A DNA stretch of 64,000 bases from Sphingomonas sp. RIT328 (GTDB lineage: Bacteria > Pseudomonadota > Alphaproteobacteria > Sphingomonadales > Sphingomonadaceae). The notes under the pieces are model-generated. The model was not told the DNA's origin. It made no database searches and saw nothing but the letters and a program-made list of their open reading frames with translations. Position 1 is the first letter of the stretch. Every line of letters starts with the position of its first letter. Of the stretch, positions 25,755 through 35,122 are shown piece by piece. The stretch spans positions 124,001-188,000 of the forward strand of contig NZ_JFYV01000045.1 of assembly GCF_000632225.1 (NCBI RefSeq). Reading direction: 5' to 3'. A program made the translations under genes and the position numbers.

Positions 25755-26741
25755 TCAGGTCGTGACCGGAGCTCCCGGTTCTGCGGCGATGGCATGGGGC
25801 GTGTGGCCGGCGAGGAACCGTTCCGCCTCGAGCGCGGCCATGCACCCCATGCCGGCGGACGTCACGGCCTGCCGGAACTGCCTGTCCTGGACGTCGCCCG
25901 CCGCGAAGACGCCGGCGACGCTCGTCGCGGTCGAGCCGGGAGCGACCAGGATGTAGCCCTCGTCGTCCATCGCGAGCTGCCTCCTGAAGAGTCCGGTCGC
26001 AGGATCATGGCCGATCGCCACGAAGAGGCCGTCGGCCGCCAGGTCGCGCAGGCGTCCGTCCCGTCGGTCGCGCAGCTTGAGTCCGGTGACGACCCTGCCG
26101 TCGCCGAGCACCTCCGCCACCTCCGCGTGCCAGATCGGCTCTATCAGGGGATTGGCCCGCAGGCGCGCTTGGTTGGTCCGATCGGCACGCAACGCGCCGC
26201 GGCGGTGGATCAGATAGACCTTTGCGGCGAAGTTGGTGAGGTACAGCGCTTCCTCCACCGCCGTGTTGCCCCCGCCGACCACGGCGACCGTCCGGCCTCG
26301 ATAGAAGAAGCCGTCGCACGTCGCGCAGGCCGACACGCCTGCTCCGCGATACCGCGTCTCGGTGTCCAGCCCCAGCCACCGCGCCGACGCGCCCGTCGCG
26401 ATCACCACGGCGTCGCCGGTGTAGCGCGATCCGTCGTCCCCCACGGCGACGAACGGCTTCGCGGTCAGATCGACCTCGACGATCGTGTCGGACACAACCT
26501 GCGTCCCGACATGCGCGACCTGCGCGCGCATGCGGGCCATGAGGTCCGGTCCCATCACGCTTACGTCGCCGGGCCAGTTCTCCACGTCTGTCGTGATGGT
26601 GAGCTGCCCCCCGGGCTGGAGGCCCTCGATCAGCAGAGGCTCCAACGCGGCGCGGGCAGCATAGATGGCGGCCGTGTATCCCGCTGGACCCGAGCCGATG
26701 ATCAGCACCTTGCTGTGTCGATCCACCCTCATTCCTTCCAT
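25755..26741 (-). CDS. trxB: Thioredoxin reductase
   Basis: A 328-residue flavoprotein that reduces thioredoxin with NADPH. The FAD motif is IIGSGPAGYTAAIYAAR (residues 14-30), the redox pair is CATCDG (Cys139, Cys142), the NADPH motif is VVGGGNTAVEEALYL, and the C-terminal FAAGDVQDRQFRQAVTSAG is diagnostic. Length is standard. The ATG at 26741 is preceded by GGGAGGTGAGGAG. It is placed in the peptide gene cluster with its own thioredoxin (32151-32486), which suggests a dedicated dithiol system rather than the housekeeping pair. Confidence 0.95.
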   Translation of the reverse strand: MEGMRVDRHSKVLIIGSGPAGYTAAIYAARAALEPLLIEGLQPGGQLTITTDVENWPGDVSVMGPDLMARMRAQVAHVGTQVVSDTIVEVDLTAKPFVAVGDDGSRYTGDAVVIATGASARWLGLDTETRYRGAGVSACATCDGFFYRGRTVAVVGGGNTAVEEALYLTNFAAKVYLIHRRGALRADRTNQARLRANPLIEPIWHAEVAEVLGDGRVVTGLKLRDRRDGRLRDLAADGLFVAIGHDPATGLFRRQLAMDDEGYILVAPGSTATSVAGVFAAGDVQDRQFRQAVTSAGMGCMAALEAERFLAGHTPHAIAAEPGAPVTT

Positions 26742-27086
26742 CTCCTCACCTCCCGTCTTTCTTCTGCAGGCAGACAGCGTCTATTCCACCTCGGGACTCG
26801 TACGCTCGCCGCGCGTCCGATCGGAGCACGCACCGCATCGACCGTCCGCCGCGGGACGCGTCGGGACGGCACGAGGCCGTCGCCGGATCCACGATGGACG
26901 ACGAGGTTTGGCGAGCCGGAAGCGTCCGTCCCGCCGATCGAGGCCGCTCGAGGATCGTCCTCGAGTTCCCCGGTCGCGCAGCGCGCCTGGAGCAGGCTGC
27001 CCGTCGCGCGAGATCATCGCTCCGAGACGCGCGTCCGGACGCGATCGCCTTCCGAAACCCGACCGGCAGTCTCCTCGTGCGGCTCC
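26742..27086 (-). other. Gap in the peptide cluster with a short Cys-containing frame
   Basis: A 345-base gap between the cysteine-enzyme gene and trxB. A 78-codon frame (27017 down to 26781) is open and ends in a Cys-containing tail (ADGRCGACSDRTRGE), but it has no clear ribosome binding site and is Arg-rich, so it is not called. An inverted repeat CTCGAGGATCGTCCTCGAG lies at 26947-26965; no T-run follows it on the minus strand, so it is not a standard terminator. Confidence 0.35.
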
Positions 27087-28337
27087 TCACGGAGTGGGGG
27101 TCAGCAGCGTGGCGATGCGTTCGGCCGCCGGCTGCCAGAGAAGTCCTCGCTCCGCCAGCCATTCGTCGTCGTAGTAGGTGCAGGCGTAGCGTTCGCCGCT
27201 GTCGCACAGAAGGGTCACCACGCTTCCCGTCTCGCCCGCGGCGACCATCTCACGGATTATCGCGGCGCAAGCGACGAGGTTTGTTCCGGTCGACCCGCCG
27301 ACCCGGCGGCCGAGCCGCTGCGAGAGCGCCCGCATCGCCCCGAGGCTCTCTTCGTCCTCGACCGCGATCATGCGGTCTATCACCGACGGCAGGAAGCTCG
27401 GCTCGACCCTCGGACGGCCGATCCCCTCGACGCAGGACGCACGGTCGTCGGGCAGAGCCGTGATCGCCGGATCTTCGTAGTGGCGATGGAAGACGGAGTT
27501 GACCGGATCGGCTACGCACAGGCGCGTTGCGTGACGCTGGTAGCTGATGAAGCGGCCGATCGTGGCGGAGGTGCCACCGGTCCCCGCACCGCATACGATC
27601 CAGCTCGGCACGGGATGCTCCTCGCGCGCCATCTGCGCGAACAGCGATTCCGCGATGTTGTTGTTGCCTCGCCAGTCCGTCGCCCGCTCAGCGAACGTGA
27701 ACTGATCCAGGAAGTATCCACCCGTCTCGCGCTCCAGTCGATAGGCGACCTCGTAGACGGTCCGCGGATCGTCGACGGGATGGATCTCCCCTCCGTAGAA
27801 GCGGATGGCGTCCAGCTTGGGTGTGGCCGTGCTGACGGGAACCACCGCGATGAACCGCAGTCCCAGCATGCGCGCGACGTACGCCTCGCTTACGGCGGTC
27901 GACCCTGAAGACGCCTCGATCACGCAGGTGTCCGGACCGAGCCGCCCGCTGCAAAGCGCATACAGGAAGAGCGAACGTGCCAGGCGATGCTTCAGACTGC
28001 CGGTGGGGTGCGAGCTCTCGTCCTTGAGGTAGAGGGTCACGCCGGGATGTCTCGGCAGATCGAGACGGATGAGGTGGGTGTCGGCCGATCGATTGTAGTC
28101 GGCCTCGATCCGCCGGACCATCTCGGCACGCCACGCGCGATCCCTTCCCCCGCTCATGCGCATGGGGTCCGTTCCCTCTGCGAAGGACATCCGGACGTCG
28201 TCGCGGACGGAACCCGCGCCGCATCCACTCCTGCCGCCGGTCGGCGGATCGCTTAGGACGCTCCGCTCGTCGCCCCGTGGCGTCGTGGCGTGTTCCTCGC
28301 CGGCCTGCTGGTCCAGCGCGTCGTCGTGATCGAGCAT
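27087..28337 (-). CDS. PLP-dependent cysteine synthase/cysteine desulfhydrase-like enzyme
   Basis: A 416-residue fold-type II PLP enzyme. The PLP Lys is Lys116 in HPTGSLKHRLARSLFLYA, the phosphate-binding part is IEASSGSTAVSEAY, and the glycine loop is GAGTGGTSATIGRF. The wording around the Lys is typical of the branch that includes mycobacterial Cds1 (L-cysteine desulfhydrase), which releases sulfide from cysteine, rather than CysK/CysM; this assignment is from memory of the family. The ATG at 28337 is chosen because GGGAGGA precedes it by 4 bases. It adds about 58 residues before the usual start, with a Gly/Cys piece (TGGRSGCGAGS). Internal starts at 28163 (after GAGGGA) or 28157 would remove this. 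Confidence 0.85.
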   Translation of the reverse strand: MLDHDDALDQQAGEEHATTPRGDERSVLSDPPTGGRSGCGAGSVRDDVRMSFAEGTDPMRMSGGRDRAWRAEMVRRIEADYNRSADTHLIRLDLPRHPGVTLYLKDESSHPTGSLKHRLARSLFLYALCSGRLGPDTCVIEASSGSTAVSEAYVARMLGLRFIAVVPVSTATPKLDAIRFYGGEIHPVDDPRTVYEVAYRLERETGGYFLDQFTFAERATDWRGNNNIAESLFAQMAREEHPVPSWIVCGAGTGGTSATIGRFISYQRHATRLCVADPVNSVFHRHYEDPAITALPDDRASCVEGIGRPRVEPSFLPSVIDRMIAVEDEESLGAMRALSQRLGRRVGGSTGTNLVACAAIIREMVAAGETGSVVTLLCDSGERYACTYYDDEWLAERGLLWQPAAERIATLLTPTP

Positions 28338-28378
28338 TTCATCCTCCCGAGATAGGATCACCAGTCGTCGATAGCGGA

Positions 28379-29845
<1,467 letters not shown>

Positions 29846-29867
29846 GGAATTCTCCGTACGTTCCGGC

Positions 29868-31226
29868 TCAGCGACCTGAGATGCGCATCTGCTCGATCAG
29901 CACCGAGCCTGAACGCGTCGAGCCGCTGCGGTGGACGTCTCCGCCGATGGCCACGATGCCTCGCAGCATGGTCGGCAGATCTCCCGCGATCGTGATGTCC
30001 TGGACCGGGTAGGCGACCTCGCCGCCCTCGATCCAGAAGCCCGCCGCCGCCTTGGAGTAGGTCCCGGAGACAGGGTCTACCGCGCCTCCGATCAGTTCGG
30101 TCACCCAGAGCCCGCGGCCGAGCTGCCGCTGCAGGGCTCCAAGTTCCGCCGCGCCAATGCGGCTGGTGAGATGCAGGTTGCGTGGTCCGTCGGCGCTACC
30201 GGTCGGAGCGAGGCCCAGCTTTCGCGCATAGAGACAGGGCAGGAACAGCCCCGCCACGTTCCCGCCGTCGATCACCTTCCGCGGGCGGCTCTCCACCCCC
30301 TCGCCGTCGCAGGTGCCGCTCGCCAGGCCGTATGGTTCCAGCGGGTCCTCGTCGAGATCGACGTGCGACGCCAGCGCCGCCATGCCGAGTCCACCGGAGA
30401 GGAAGGTCGTCCCCCTCGCCTGCGCACGGCCGCCGAGTGCGCCGACGATCTCGTTCACCAGGCTCGATGCGATGGTCGCATCGAACAGCACCGGGCAGCG
30501 CTGGGTCGGCAGCGTGCGGCCGCCGAGCTTGCGCACCGCCCGCTCGACCGCCGCGTCGCCGATCGCCATCGCAGACGCAAGCCGGCACGAACGCCTGTCG
30601 GTGCTCGACCAGCCGTCCTGCGTCATGGTTCCGTCGCGTTCGGCGATCGCGGTACACCACGCGTCCTGTCGAGACGTGGCGAGCGATCTCACGAAGTCCC
30701 GGCCTATCGCGATCGCCCCGGTCGCATCGGTGCTCGCCACTCCCGCCCCGCCGGATCGCACGCCGGATCCGCGCGACAGCGCCGCCTGCTCGACGGCCTG
30801 CGCCATGCGGCCGAGATCCTGCGCCGTCAGACCGGAGGGTGCGAACATCTGCGGCGACGGCGCGCCGCGCGCAAGCCATCCGTCCGCCGCCGGCGCCGCT
30901 TCCGGATCCGGTTCGACGGTGCGGGCGATCGCGATCGCCCTTTCGGCCGCCAGATCGACCGCCGCCTTCGTGAGGGCGGACGTCGTCGCGGTTCCGGTGC
31001 GACCGCCCTCGAACACCTTGATGGTGACCGACTGCGCGCCCTCGCGCACCGCCTGCTCGAGCGAGCCGGCCCGGACGCGCATGACGATGCCGGCCGTCTC
31101 GCCGGCCGACGCCACCACGTCGGATGCGCCGAGCGCCAGCGCCCGATCCGCCGCGTCGCGCGCGACCTGCGCCATCCGCTCGGCGGTATGCATCAGGTAG
31201 CCGGTATGCCCTGTCGCCATGGTCAT
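29868..31226 (-). CDS. tldE: TldE/PmbA metallopeptidase subunit
   Basis: A 452-residue partner of TldD. ALALGASDVVASAGETAG, the GASDA-like N-terminal strand, then SGTYSKAAAGFWIEGGEVAY and the C-terminal GDLPTMLRGIVAIGGDVH mark the PmbA/TldE branch. The zinc motif of TldD is absent, as expected. It is followed by tldD after 22 bases; having both subunits side by side in a peptide cluster, instead of scattered in the genome as in E. coli, suggests a dedicated copy. The start may be at 31226 or at the second ATG two codons later. Confidence 0.93.
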   Translation of the reverse strand: MTMATGHTGYLMHTAERMAQVARDAADRALALGASDVVASAGETAGIVMRVRAGSLEQAVREGAQSVTIKVFEGGRTGTATTSALTKAAVDLAAERAIAIARTVEPDPEAAPAADGWLARGAPSPQMFAPSGLTAQDLGRMAQAVEQAALSRGSGVRSGGAGVASTDATGAIAIGRDFVRSLATSRQDAWCTAIAERDGTMTQDGWSSTDRRSCRLASAMAIGDAAVERAVRKLGGRTLPTQRCPVLFDATIASSLVNEIVGALGGRAQARGTTFLSGGLGMAALASHVDLDEDPLEPYGLASGTCDGEGVESRPRKVIDGGNVAGLFLPCLYARKLGLAPTGSADGPRNLHLTSRIGAAELGALQRQLGRGLWVTELIGGAVDPVSGTYSKAAAGFWIEGGEVAYPVQDITIAGDLPTMLRGIVAIGGDVHRSGSTRSGSVLIEQMRISGR

Positions 31227-31284
31227 GGCGCCACCCGCGGCGATGCCACGTCCCGATCGGTCAGGTGGATCGACGCAGGACCCG

Positions 31285-32154
31285 TCACGCTGCTTGCATC
31301 GCGCTCGAGGGAGCGGCGGCGGACGTGATCTGCCGCAGAAGCGCTTCGCGGCCGAGCTGGTACATTCGCACGTACGCTTCCTGCCGCCGCTCGTTGCGAC
31401 GATCGAGATCCGAAGGGTTCGCGGCGGCGAATTGGCTCAGCGCCTGACCGAACGCCTGCTGATACGCGTCTGAGGGCGGCTGTCCCGGAAGGTCCGCACT
31501 GCCGTCGCCATCGGCGGCCCTCGCGACCTCGCCCGCATGCGCCAGCATGAGCTCGCGGCGCTCCGCGGACGCGGCCTCCTTCTCCTCGTCCCAGTCGAGG
31601 GCGACGTCGATCTCGGTGAAAAGCAGTTCCTTCCAGGCGAGGATCATGTCGGCGGCGGCGCCAGGGACCGCATCGAGACTCCATGCCGCGGCCGCGGCCA
31701 CGCCGATCGCCGCCGCGGCGATCGGACCTTCATCTGGGATAGCGGAGAGCGCGTAGCGCACGCGCCGCCATTCGCCCCGATCGACGGCGTCCCCCGCCGC
31801 GTCGCGACGGTGCAGGGCGCCGACGGCTTCGCCATCTAGGCGTCTCGCCGGATCGCAGACCAGCCGGGCGGCGCCCGACTGAGGATCGGACCAGAGCCAA
31901 TCCATCCAGCCCACGGTGATCCGCCTGGTGCCATGTCCGGGAACGAGGTTGCCCGCCAGCTGACGCCAATGGTCGGCGTCGCCGATCGCGAGGAACATGG
32001 CGAGGTTCACGAAGGCGACGTCCAGCCCATGGGTCGCCGCGAACGCGACGACGTCGTCCGAGGGCCACGAAAACGACGGCAGCACGTCGGAGCCGCCCGG
32101 CTGCTCGGCCTCAGCCACGAGGCCGAGCAGCCGGGTCTTCTGCGCATCGTTCAC
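31285..32154 (-). CDS. Unknown protein B of the peptide cluster
   Basis: A 289-residue soluble protein of no family I know. It starts with GTG at 32154 and overlaps the thioredoxin stop (GTGA), so the two are translationally coupled. It resembles protein A (32532-33332): both have a Trp-rich WLW-S/A-D motif (GWMDWLWSDPQSGAARL at residues 82-98), a following GEWRRVRY helix at 127-134, and a C-terminal NP...L...ERRQ...R..LL region (244-273). The predicted content is mainly helical, with Ala-rich helices around 145-160, and no signal or membrane segment. The coupling to thioredoxin suggests a redox-related cytosolic task, which is inference. Confidence 0.8.
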   Translation of the reverse strand: MNDAQKTRLLGLVAEAEQPGGSDVLPSFSWPSDDVVAFAATHGLDVAFVNLAMFLAIGDADHWRQLAGNLVPGHGTRRITVGWMDWLWSDPQSGAARLVCDPARRLDGEAVGALHRRDAAGDAVDRGEWRRVRYALSAIPDEGPIAAAAIGVAAAAAWSLDAVPGAAADMILAWKELLFTEIDVALDWDEEKEAASAERRELMLAHAGEVARAADGDGSADLPGQPPSDAYQQAFGQALSQFAAANPSDLDRRNERRQEAYVRMYQLGREALLRQITSAAAPSSAMQAA

Positions 32155-32486
32155 TTGGCAGCCTCGATCGCGGATTCGAGTGCGGCAGCGAGCTTCGAGC
32201 GGCTCATGCTGCCGGTGAAGCGCTCGACCACCTCGCCGCGGTTGAAGATCATGAAGGTGGGGACCCCCATGATGCCCTGCGCGTGGCGCGTATCGGGATT
32301 GGCGTCGATGTCGAGGAGATAGACGTCCGCCTCGCCGTCGTATTCGCGGGCCAGGTCCTCGACGGCCGGCGCCATCGCCTTGCACGGGCCGCACCAGGTC
32401 GCGGTGAAGTCCACCAGAACCGGGATGTCGGATTCGAGGACCTTCTGCGCGAAGGTCGCATCGGTCACTGCCTGAATGTTCGCCAT
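32151..32486 (-). CDS. trxA: Thioredoxin
   Basis: A 111-residue thioredoxin with the active site WCGPC at residues 31-35 (Cys32, Cys35) inside VDFTATWCGPCKAMAP, the cis-Pro motif GVPTFMIF and the terminal helix. Length is that of standard cytosolic thioredoxin and there is no signal peptide. It stands between the two related unknown genes A and B and overlaps B by four bases. With trxB at 25755-26741 it forms a complete disulfide-reducing pair in the same transcript. Confidence 0.95.
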   Translation of the reverse strand: MANIQAVTDATFAQKVLESDIPVLVDFTATWCGPCKAMAPAVEDLAREYDGEADVYLLDIDANPDTRHAQGIMGVPTFMIFNRGEVVERFTGSMSRSKLAAALESAIEAAK

Positions 32487-32531
32487 GATGTGTTTCCTAT
32501 GTCTGGGGATTGAGGGCGTCGGACGTCCGTC

Positions 32532-33332
32532 TCAGCGTTCGACGAGCGTCAGCAGGCCGGCACGTAGTTCGGCCGCCCGGTGCTGCATCCGACGCTGGCG
32601 TTCGTCGCTCCACGCCGAGTTGCGTGCGAAGTCGCTTTCGCTGAGACCGATCGGGTTCTCGCTCATGTAGCGCTGCTGCCTGGCGGCGAACGCGGCGTCG
32701 TCCTCGTCGGGTTCGCGACGGTTCTGCCGCGCGTGCGCGATGCCGAAGGCGGCCCAGGTCTCCTCGAAGCGCTGATGGTCGTCGACCGTCCAGCCGCTCG
32801 CCACGATCGCGTCGATCATCGCCATTCCGTTGATCCAGCTCTGCGCCACGTCCGCGATCGCGCCGGGGGTTTCGGACAGGTCCCACATCGAGGCGGCGAT
32901 CGCCTCGACGACCTGCGTGGACGCATCCGAGGAGATCGCGGAGGCGAACCGGCGCCGGGCGGCGCGCCACTCGGCGGCGGCGAAACGTCCGCCATCCCTG
33001 ACGTGCCGATGCATCGCCATGACCTCCTCGGCTGCGAGCACGTCCTCCTCGCGGGTCAGCCTCGCGCGCATGGAGGAGGGAGCATCAGCCCAGAGCCACA
33101 GGAGCCAGTCCAGCGCAGCGCCGGTCGCGACCTGTGGGACGGCGAGGAAGCCGGTGACGAATTCGTCGCGTCCCTCCTCCACGGCCCTCGCCAGGCCGCC
33201 TGCCAGCAGCGCGGTGGCGGCTGACATGCCGCGTCCGTCCGCCCAGTCCAGGAGCGCCGCGCTGCGCGATCCGTCGACCAGCAGATGCGCACCTGCGGCG
33301 TCGGTCCGATGGGCGGCTTCAGTCATGGTCAT
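32532..33332 (-). CDS. Unknown protein A of the peptide cluster
   Basis: A 266-residue soluble, mainly helical protein without a known family. It is related to protein B: LDWLLWLWADAPSSMRARL at residues 74-92, AAEWRAARRRFASA at 119-132, ENPIGLSESDFARN at 225-238 and DERQRRMQHRAAELRAGLL at 243-261 have counterparts in B in the same order. No metal motif or signal is seen. The first ATG is at 33332; ATG 33326 has a better-placed AAGGA and may be the real start. It follows the ABC transporter stop by only a few bases. Confidence 0.8.
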   Translation of the reverse strand: MTMTEAAHRTDAAGAHLLVDGSRSAALLDWADGRGMSAATALLAGGLARAVEEGRDEFVTGFLAVPQVATGAALDWLLWLWADAPSSMRARLTREEDVLAAEEVMAMHRHVRDGGRFAAAEWRAARRRFASAISSDASTQVVEAIAASMWDLSETPGAIADVAQSWINGMAMIDAIVASGWTVDDHQRFEETWAAFGIAHARQNRREPDEDDAAFAARQQRYMSENPIGLSESDFARNSAWSDERQRRMQHRAAELRAGLLTLVER

Positions 33333-33335
33333 CCT

Positions 33336-35120
33336 TCAGGCCTCGATTTCGCTTTGGTAGTTGCCGACTGTCGCCCAGCCATCCGCGATGGTCAGTTGGT
33401 GGGTGTGATATGATGCGACCCGATCGGTGTGGGCGATGGTGATCAGCGTCGTGCCGGGCATCCGTCTCGTGATGGCGTCGAACATCGCCGCCTCGGTCGT
33501 CGGGTCGAGCGAGCTGGTCGCCTCGTCCAGGAACAGGAAGTCGGGCTTGCGGAGCAGAGCTCGCGCCAGCACGACGCGCTGCTGCTCGCCGGGCGAAAGC
33601 GTCTTTGCCCAGGATCGAGCCTCGCCGATCCGATCCGCCAGCCCTTCGAGCCGCGCCGCCTTCAACGCCCGCGTGTATGCGTCGTCGGAGAACTCGGCGG
33701 AGGGCTCGGGATAGCTCAGCAGTTCGGCCAGCGTCCCATTGGGAAGGTAGGGCTTCTGCGGCAGGAACATCACCGACCGGCCGGCCGGCTGCGACACGCA
33801 TCCCGACCCGAAGGGCCATATTCCGGCCATGACCCGGAAGAAGGTGCTCTTCCCGGCCCCGGACATTCCTCGCACCAGCCACCTCTCGCCTTCGCCGATC
33901 GTCAGACGAGGCAGCGAGAACAGCTTCGTACCGTCGCTGGAAGAGACGATCAGGTCGGCGACCTCGAATGCTGAGCCGCTCTCCTGGATGCGTACGATGC
34001 CGGAACTCGTCAGCCGGTTCAGCGATCCGTCCATGAGCCTGATGCGTTGCGCGGCCGACCGCAGCAGCGCGAAGGTGTCGTAGCTGCTCGAGAAGGCGCC
34101 GAGCGCCTGATAGACCGCGCCGAACGCCGCGCCTGCGATCGCGAGATCGCCGACCTTCATCCTGCCGTCCAGCACCATCGGGAACAGGACGACGGTAGGC
34201 GTCACGGTCGTCAACAGCGTGAAGAGTCCCCTTAGGCCGTAGAGCGACGACACGGCTCCCGTCAGTGGCCACCAGTTGCGTTGGATCAGCGCGTAGTCGT
34301 GCCGGGCGCGGGCATCCTCGTTGGCCTGCCCGCCGCCGAGGACGATCTGCTCCGCGAACTCGCGCGCCTGACCCATGTCGTGACGGAACCCCGCTTCGAG
34401 GCGCTGCCGCACTACCTCGAGACGGGTGTAGATGCGCCCGACCAGGTGTGCGCTGATCGTCGCCGTCACCGCGATGGCGATCGCGAGCAGGTACAGGGCC
34501 TTCGGCACGACCACCGTCCCGACCATCGGGAGATCGACGGGCGTAGGGGACGCCAGCAGCCATAGCTGGCCGGAATAGAGGAAGAATGCCGTCACCGTTC
34601 CGACGATCAACGGCGCGAACTGGATCAGGTACATCGCGAAGTTGTAGACATCCTCCTGCACCCGCTGCTCCGGATGGTCGATCTGATGGTCGGGAGACGG
34701 GGAGTAGAGCCGCGAGCCGCCAAGCCATCTGCCGAGCAGGTCCACGGTCAACGCGGTCCGGATGCGGAGGCGCAGCGCATTCGCCAGCGCTTGGGACAGA
34801 CCGAGATGGACGGCCGTCAGGACTATGCAGACGACAGCCACCCCAAGGGCGGCGAGCACGGCGGAGCGGTCGTGGGCGACGAGGCCGTTCGTGACCTCGG
34901 CGAGCGCCTTGATGAAGCGCACCTGCACGACCGATCCGACCATCCCGCCGCCTAGGACCAGTATCCACAGCGACGCGGCGATCCACGGGTCGCGCCGCAT
35001 GTGGAACCCGAGCAGACGGAACATGTAGCCGACGTCGGCCCACACGCCCCGCCTCGCCGTCTCGGGAGGCGGCTCGCTCCTGACGACGGCGTCGGCGCCG
35101 AGGTCTGCCACGCTCGGCAT
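33336..35120 (-). CDS. SbmA/BacA-type ABC transporter, membrane domain fused to ATPase
   Basis: A 594-residue half-transporter. The N-terminal half has about six membrane segments (for example AASLWILVLGGGMVGSVVQV and ALYLLAIAIAVTATISAHLV) and the HPEQRVQEDVYNF motif that marks the ABC_membrane_2 family (SbmA, BacA, YddA, BclA). The C-terminal ATPase has Walker A GMSGAGKS, signature LSPGEQQR and Walker B FLFLDEATSSLD. The BclA/YddA branch carries peptides and very-long-chain acyl compounds, and BacA/SbmA import Pro-rich, Cys-rich or thiazole/oxazole peptides. ATG 35120 comes two bases after the receptor stop, so receptor and transporter are coupled and should form a two-membrane path for one ligand. 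Direction of transport cannot be told from sequence. Confidence 0.92.
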   Translation of the reverse strand: MPSVADLGADAVVRSEPPPETARRGVWADVGYMFRLLGFHMRRDPWIAASLWILVLGGGMVGSVVQVRFIKALAEVTNGLVAHDRSAVLAALGVAVVCIVLTAVHLGLSQALANALRLRIRTALTVDLLGRWLGGSRLYSPSPDHQIDHPEQRVQEDVYNFAMYLIQFAPLIVGTVTAFFLYSGQLWLLASPTPVDLPMVGTVVVPKALYLLAIAIAVTATISAHLVGRIYTRLEVVRQRLEAGFRHDMGQAREFAEQIVLGGGQANEDARARHDYALIQRNWWPLTGAVSSLYGLRGLFTLLTTVTPTVVLFPMVLDGRMKVGDLAIAGAAFGAVYQALGAFSSSYDTFALLRSAAQRIRLMDGSLNRLTSSGIVRIQESGSAFEVADLIVSSSDGTKLFSLPRLTIGEGERWLVRGMSGAGKSTFFRVMAGIWPFGSGCVSQPAGRSVMFLPQKPYLPNGTLAELLSYPEPSAEFSDDAYTRALKAARLEGLADRIGEARSWAKTLSPGEQQRVVLARALLRKPDFLFLDEATSSLDPTTEAAMFDAITRRMPGTTLITIAHTDRVASYHTHQLTIADGWATVGNYQSEIEA

Positions 35121-35122
35121 GG

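Noticed and set aside
26947..26965. CTCGAGGATCGTCCTCGAG hairpin in the gap before trxB
   Set aside because: No T-run follows, so it is not an intrinsic terminator; short GC-rich repeats of this size occur by chance in such DNA.
26781..27017. 78-codon frame with Cys-rich tail, possible peptide precursor
   Set aside because: No ribosome binding site, Arg-rich body, and no leader-like helix; kept only as a weak candidate in the RiPP alternative.
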